From VRUE01 sp033856195 (GTDB lineage Bacteria; Actinomycetota; Thermoleophilia; Solirubrobacterales; 70-9): DNA of 32,390 nt. Of this stretch, positions 30,478 through 32,390 are shown in pieces. The notes below the pieces were generated by a model that worked only from the letters and a program-made list of their open reading frames with translations, did not search any database and had not been told where the DNA came from. Where the stretch lies: contig JAWVFL010000072.1 of the NCBI GenBank assembly GCA_033856195.1, positions 1 to 32,390 on the forward strand. Reading direction: 5' to 3'. Made by a program: the position numbers and the translations under genes. The first letter of the stretch is position 1. Each line of letters begins with the position of its first letter.

Positions 30478-30935
30478 CTCTGAACGGAATCTGGCACATT
30501 GCTGTCCTCGTCCTGCTGATTTCCATCCTCTTTGCCATCTGGCCCCTGCCCAAGAGGGTGTTGGAGGAAATCGAAGGAAAACTCAATCTCGACAGGGTCA
30601 CTGAGAATCTCAAATCGATAGAGGTCAGCGCCAAGGCGGCCTCCGGGCGAGTGAAGAGGCTTGACCTGCGCTTGAAGGCGCTGGCCAGATTCGAAGACCA
30701 GAGAGCCGTGATGCAAACCCTCTTCGGCACCCTCGTGGGCCTGCTGGGGGGATTCTCGGCCAGCTGGGTCAAGGAGGGAGGAACGTTTCAAGACGGCGAG
30801 CTCATCCGAGCCGCGATCGTCACCGTGTTCGGCGTCCTGCTAGTCGTGCTAATACCGGGGTTCATCTTCCCGCGGATCTATGAGCGCCTCAAAAAGAGCG
30901 GTCCAGATCCCGGCGAGCAGCAGCCGGGCGAGTGA
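30468..30935 (+). CDS. Small membrane protein at the end of the McrBC module, unknown
   Basis: Not recognised. It has 155 residues. TM1 is at about 7-25 ('IWHIAVLVLLISILFAIW'). A charged, coiled-coil-like stretch follows from about 28 to 75 ('KRVLEEIEGKLNLDRVTENL', then 'AKAASGRVKRLDLRLKALA'). A weak hydrophobic segment lies at about 84-100 ('TLFGTLVGLLGGFSA') and a clear TM near 114-135 ('AAIVTVFGVLLVVLIPGFIF'). The acidic-basic tail ends EQQPGE. It is 51 bp behind the methyltransferase gene and in the same direction, so it is probably part of the same unit. Small TM proteins behind restriction genes are often abortive-infection effectors, but no motif proves that here. No good ribosome-binding site precedes ATG 30468, the first possible start after an in-frame stop at 30444. 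Confidence 0.5.
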   Translation: MDVTLNGIWHIAVLVLLISILFAIWPLPKRVLEEIEGKLNLDRVTENLKSIEVSAKAASGRVKRLDLRLKALARFEDQRAVMQTLFGTLVGLLGGFSASWVKEGGTFQDGELIRAAIVTVFGVLLVVLIPGFIFPRIYERLKKSGPDPGEQQPGE

Positions 30936-30936
30936 T

Positions 30937-30970
30937 GGGCGCGGCTGGGTTCGAACCAGCGACCTCTCTC
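30937..30970 (-). pseudogene. 3' fragment of a tRNA gene (T-arm and acceptor end)
   Basis: On the minus strand the order is: variable-loop-like AGGTC, a perfect T-stem GCTGG/CCAGC around TTCGAAC (30944-30960), then CGCGCCC and A, i.e. the 3' strand of an acceptor stem plus discriminator, then TCA instead of CCA. No matching 5' acceptor GGGCGCG, D-arm or normal anticodon arm precedes it, so the gene is truncated near 30970. Such 3' ends are typical remains of tRNA attachment sites used by integrative elements. Confidence 0.6.
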
Positions 30971-31350
30971 GTCTGAGGCGTTTGATCGCGGGAGCGGCAT
31001 ATGGCTCTAGATAGCTGAAAATGGTTCTGCAGCTGGGAAACCCGGTTCGGAACGGTTGGGCAGCGCTGGGCTAGATCCGGCTGTGTTCTGGCCAATGAGC
31101 GGGCCATTTGGCAACGGGACCGCGAATTTCAGGCCGCTGATCTTCCGCGCGGCTCTCCGACGGAAATAGACCTTGAGCCGAATGGCTCGTCGGTTGAGCG
31201 GTTCCGAGCGTGCGCGACCCTCCAGGTTCGAATCCTGTCATACACCTAACGAACCACCTGGATCCCACCGCTGTCTTCTCCGGTTGCGACGCCGCTGCCT
31301 CGTCGCGGCTGGAACAGAACGCGGCGCGTCGGGCTCTGCGGCAGTCGGCG
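30971..31350. other. Non-coding stretch with tRNA debris
   Basis: About 380 bp with no credible gene. Short open frames here encode peptides of the type produced by translating tRNA genes. It lies between the tRNA 3' fragment at 30937-30970 and the surface protein gene, and contains a second tRNA-like sequence at 31176-31246. The base composition is less G+C-rich than the flanking genes. It looks like a scarred integration region. Confidence 0.5.
31176..31246 (+). pseudogene. Degenerate tRNA-like sequence
   Basis: A D-arm-like element (TG then GCTC/GAGC around GTCGGTT, 31183-31199) is followed at tRNA-like spacing by a T-arm (CCAGG-TTCGAAT-CCTGT, 31222-31238). The acceptor ends do not pair (AGCCGAA against CATACAC) and there is no anticodon stem. 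It is probably a decayed tRNA, or a 3' fragment joined to other sequence. Confidence 0.35.
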
Positions 31351-32390
31351 CTATTCCAGCCAGATTCCCTGCGGGCCCGTCCCGGCTTTCGCCCGGATCA
31401 CTCCGGGGCCGCTGTAGGTGCCGTCAGAGTAGGTCCCGGTTTTTGGGCAGTAGCCGGTCAGCGTGTATTGGAGGGCCGAGCTCTGGATGCTGGCCGTGAC
31501 CGCGCGTTCTTTGCCGGCGCCGGTCGCTCCGTAGATGACCTCGTGGATTGTCTGCGGGCCGATCGTCACCGTGCATTTGGCCGTTAGATACTGCCACCAG
31601 TAGGTCATCGGGCTTGTGGCGCAGCTGGCCCCCGTGATCGAGAGGGTTCCGTGGACGTTGAGCTGGAAGCCGCAGCCGCCCATGCTTACCGGCGTCGAAC
31701 CGCCCGCGCCTGCCGTCACTTCAGCGATGCAGCCCGAAAACGTGGGTGAGAGCGTCAGCGTTTTGTCTTTAGAGACTTCGCGGCTGCCAGAGTAGAAGAA
31801 GCTGTTGCAGGTCAGTTTGATGCCGCCGGTGTTCACTGAGAGGACCCCGGTCGATTCGCCGACCAGCGTCGCGGGCGCGGTTTCGGTCCAGAAGTTGCTG
31901 GCATAGGTTTTGAAAGACAGGATTACACCCACCGCGTTCCCTTCGACGTTGTCCGAGGTCAGGCGGTAGTAGTAGGTAGTTAGGGGTTTGAGTCCGTTCA
32001 CGGGGATGCTCACGGCTTTCGGGCTGGTGCCCGAGCCGGCGCTTTCCGGTGTGAGGGGCACTTTTGCACCAAGGGATTTGGTCGTGCCGTATTCGAACTG
32101 GTAGGTGGCCGCGAACCCCTTCGGATTTACGGTGCCGTCGAGGATTGCCGATTCCGAGAGGACTTCGCTCGGGCTCGCGGTTGAGACTTGGGGGCGCCAG
32201 GAGGGGGTGCTGAAGCTTTCGTCGGCACTGTAGGAGGTGCCTTCCGCGTTCGTGGCGACGATCCGGTAGTGATAGGTGTGTTCCCCAACGATGCCCTGTA
32301 TCTGCTGTTCGGCCTGGAAGTCGACGAGGCCAGAGCCGGCGGAGGCCGGCGTGGCCGGAGCGACGTTGCCGTAGGAGGTCGTGTCGCCCC
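31351..32390 (-). CDS. C-terminal part of a repeat surface protein (fibronectin III-like repeats)
   Basis: The minus-strand frame is open from the window edge to a TAG at 31351-31353, giving 346 residues of a larger exported protein. It contains two beta-sandwich repeats of the type seen in Thermoleophilia surface proteins: 'HTYHYRIVATNAEGTSYSA' and 'ATYQFEYGTTKSLGAKV', then 'TTYYYRLTSDNVEGNAVG'. Each combines a 'Y.FEYGTT..LG' strand with an 'L.P.TTYYYRL..N..G' strand. From about 'FWTETAPATL' a separate C-terminal domain of about 170 residues begins, with seven Cys in pairs ('KLTCNSFFYSG', 'FSGCIAE', 'GGCGFQL', 'ASCATS', 'AKCTVTIG', 'GYCPKTG') that I have seen only in uncharacterised Solirubrobacterales proteins. 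No sortase or membrane anchor follows. Adhesion is a reasonable inference. Confidence 0.75.
   Translation of the reverse strand, partial: GDTTSYGNVAPATPASAGSGLVDFQAEQQIQGIVGEHTYHYRIVATNAEGTSYSADESFSTPSWRPQVSTASPSEVLSESAILDGTVNPKGFAATYQFEYGTTKSLGAKVPLTPESAGSGTSPKAVSIPVNGLKPLTTYYYRLTSDNVEGNAVGVILSFKTYASNFWTETAPATLVGESTGVLSVNTGGIKLTCNSFFYSGSREVSKDKTLTLSPTFSGCIAEVTAGAGGSTPVSMGGCGFQLNVHGTLSITGASCATSPMTYWWQYLTAKCTVTIGPQTIHEVIYGATGAGKERAVTASIQSSALQYTLTGYCPKTGTYSDGTYSGPGVIRAKAGTGPQGIWLE

Noticed and set aside
31050..31110. A third tRNA-like sequence near 31.05-31.11 kb
   Set aside because: A faint serine-tRNA-like 5' pattern can be imagined on the minus strand, but no stem pairs correctly.
1..32390. 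CRISPR array, rRNA, insertion sequences or prophage genes
   Set aside because: No regularly spaced repeats, rRNA core sequence, transposase, integrase or phage structural motif was seen in any frame.

Overview
The window is high-GC (about two thirds G+C by eye), densely packed actinobacterial DNA. Several features point to the Thermoleophilia (Solirubrobacterales-like): a secreted HtaA-like repeat protein, a surface protein with 'YxFEYGTT' fibronectin-like repeats and a Cys-rich tail, clustered TetR regulators, an Rv2578c-type radical SAM protein and an actinobacterial-type LexA box. The taxonomic assignment is inference; there is no rRNA gene or other phylogenetic marker here.

Layout. (1) 1-1287: the 3' end of a secreted protein and an HtaA-like exported protein. 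(2) 1291-5232: three related TetR regulators, one divergent from the other two with a palindromic operator between them. The third is translationally coupled to a long-form dCTP deaminase, followed by a YtoQ-family protein. (3) 5303-6370: a radical SAM gene directly behind a perfect LexA/SOS box. (4) 6423-6882: two overlapping small membrane proteins. (5) 14507 down to 6879, minus strand: one apparent operon of MFS transporter, oligopeptide-type binding lipoprotein, two permeases, a fused double ATPase and an ATP-dependent DNA ligase. Coding ends overlap or are separated by fewer than 30 bp. (6) 14508-14972: a 465-bp non-coding region with tandem repeats and a strong orphan terminator. (7) 14973-18968: membrane HD-GYP phosphodiesterase, zinc alcohol dehydrogenase, a small TIMP/NTR-like secreted protein, and a GAF-GGDEF diguanylate cyclase broken by one extra base. 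(8) 19031-22367: a glutathione S-transferase diverging from a patatin-like lipase with an inserted membrane domain. (9) 22367-23816: pterin-4a-carbinolamine dehydratase, ArfB ribosome-rescue factor (apparently CTG-initiated), a small unknown protein and a VOC protein.

(10) 23862-30935 is a defence-type module. It holds a McrB-like GTPase with a ScoMcrA-like head domain and an EVE domain at its N-terminus, McrC with a PD-(D/E)xK nuclease, a single-chain nuclease-plus-adenine-methyltransferase (type IIG/IIL-like) and a small membrane protein. It ends at tRNA-derived debris (30937-31246), which suggests an integration or recombination boundary. (11) 31351-32390: the C-terminal part of a repeat-containing surface protein on the minus strand.

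Three long two-tier inverted repeats (4662-4738, 6261-6352, 17451-17572) sit at the 3' ends of three unrelated genes and contain, or lie just before, their stop codons. The most noteworthy items are the SOS box on the radical SAM gene, the modification-reading McrBC plus nuclease-methylase module, the CTG start of arfB, the 3'-end hairpins, and the orphan terminator/possible small RNA at 14.6-14.74 kb. No CRISPR array, rRNA, intact tRNA or insertion sequence was found.
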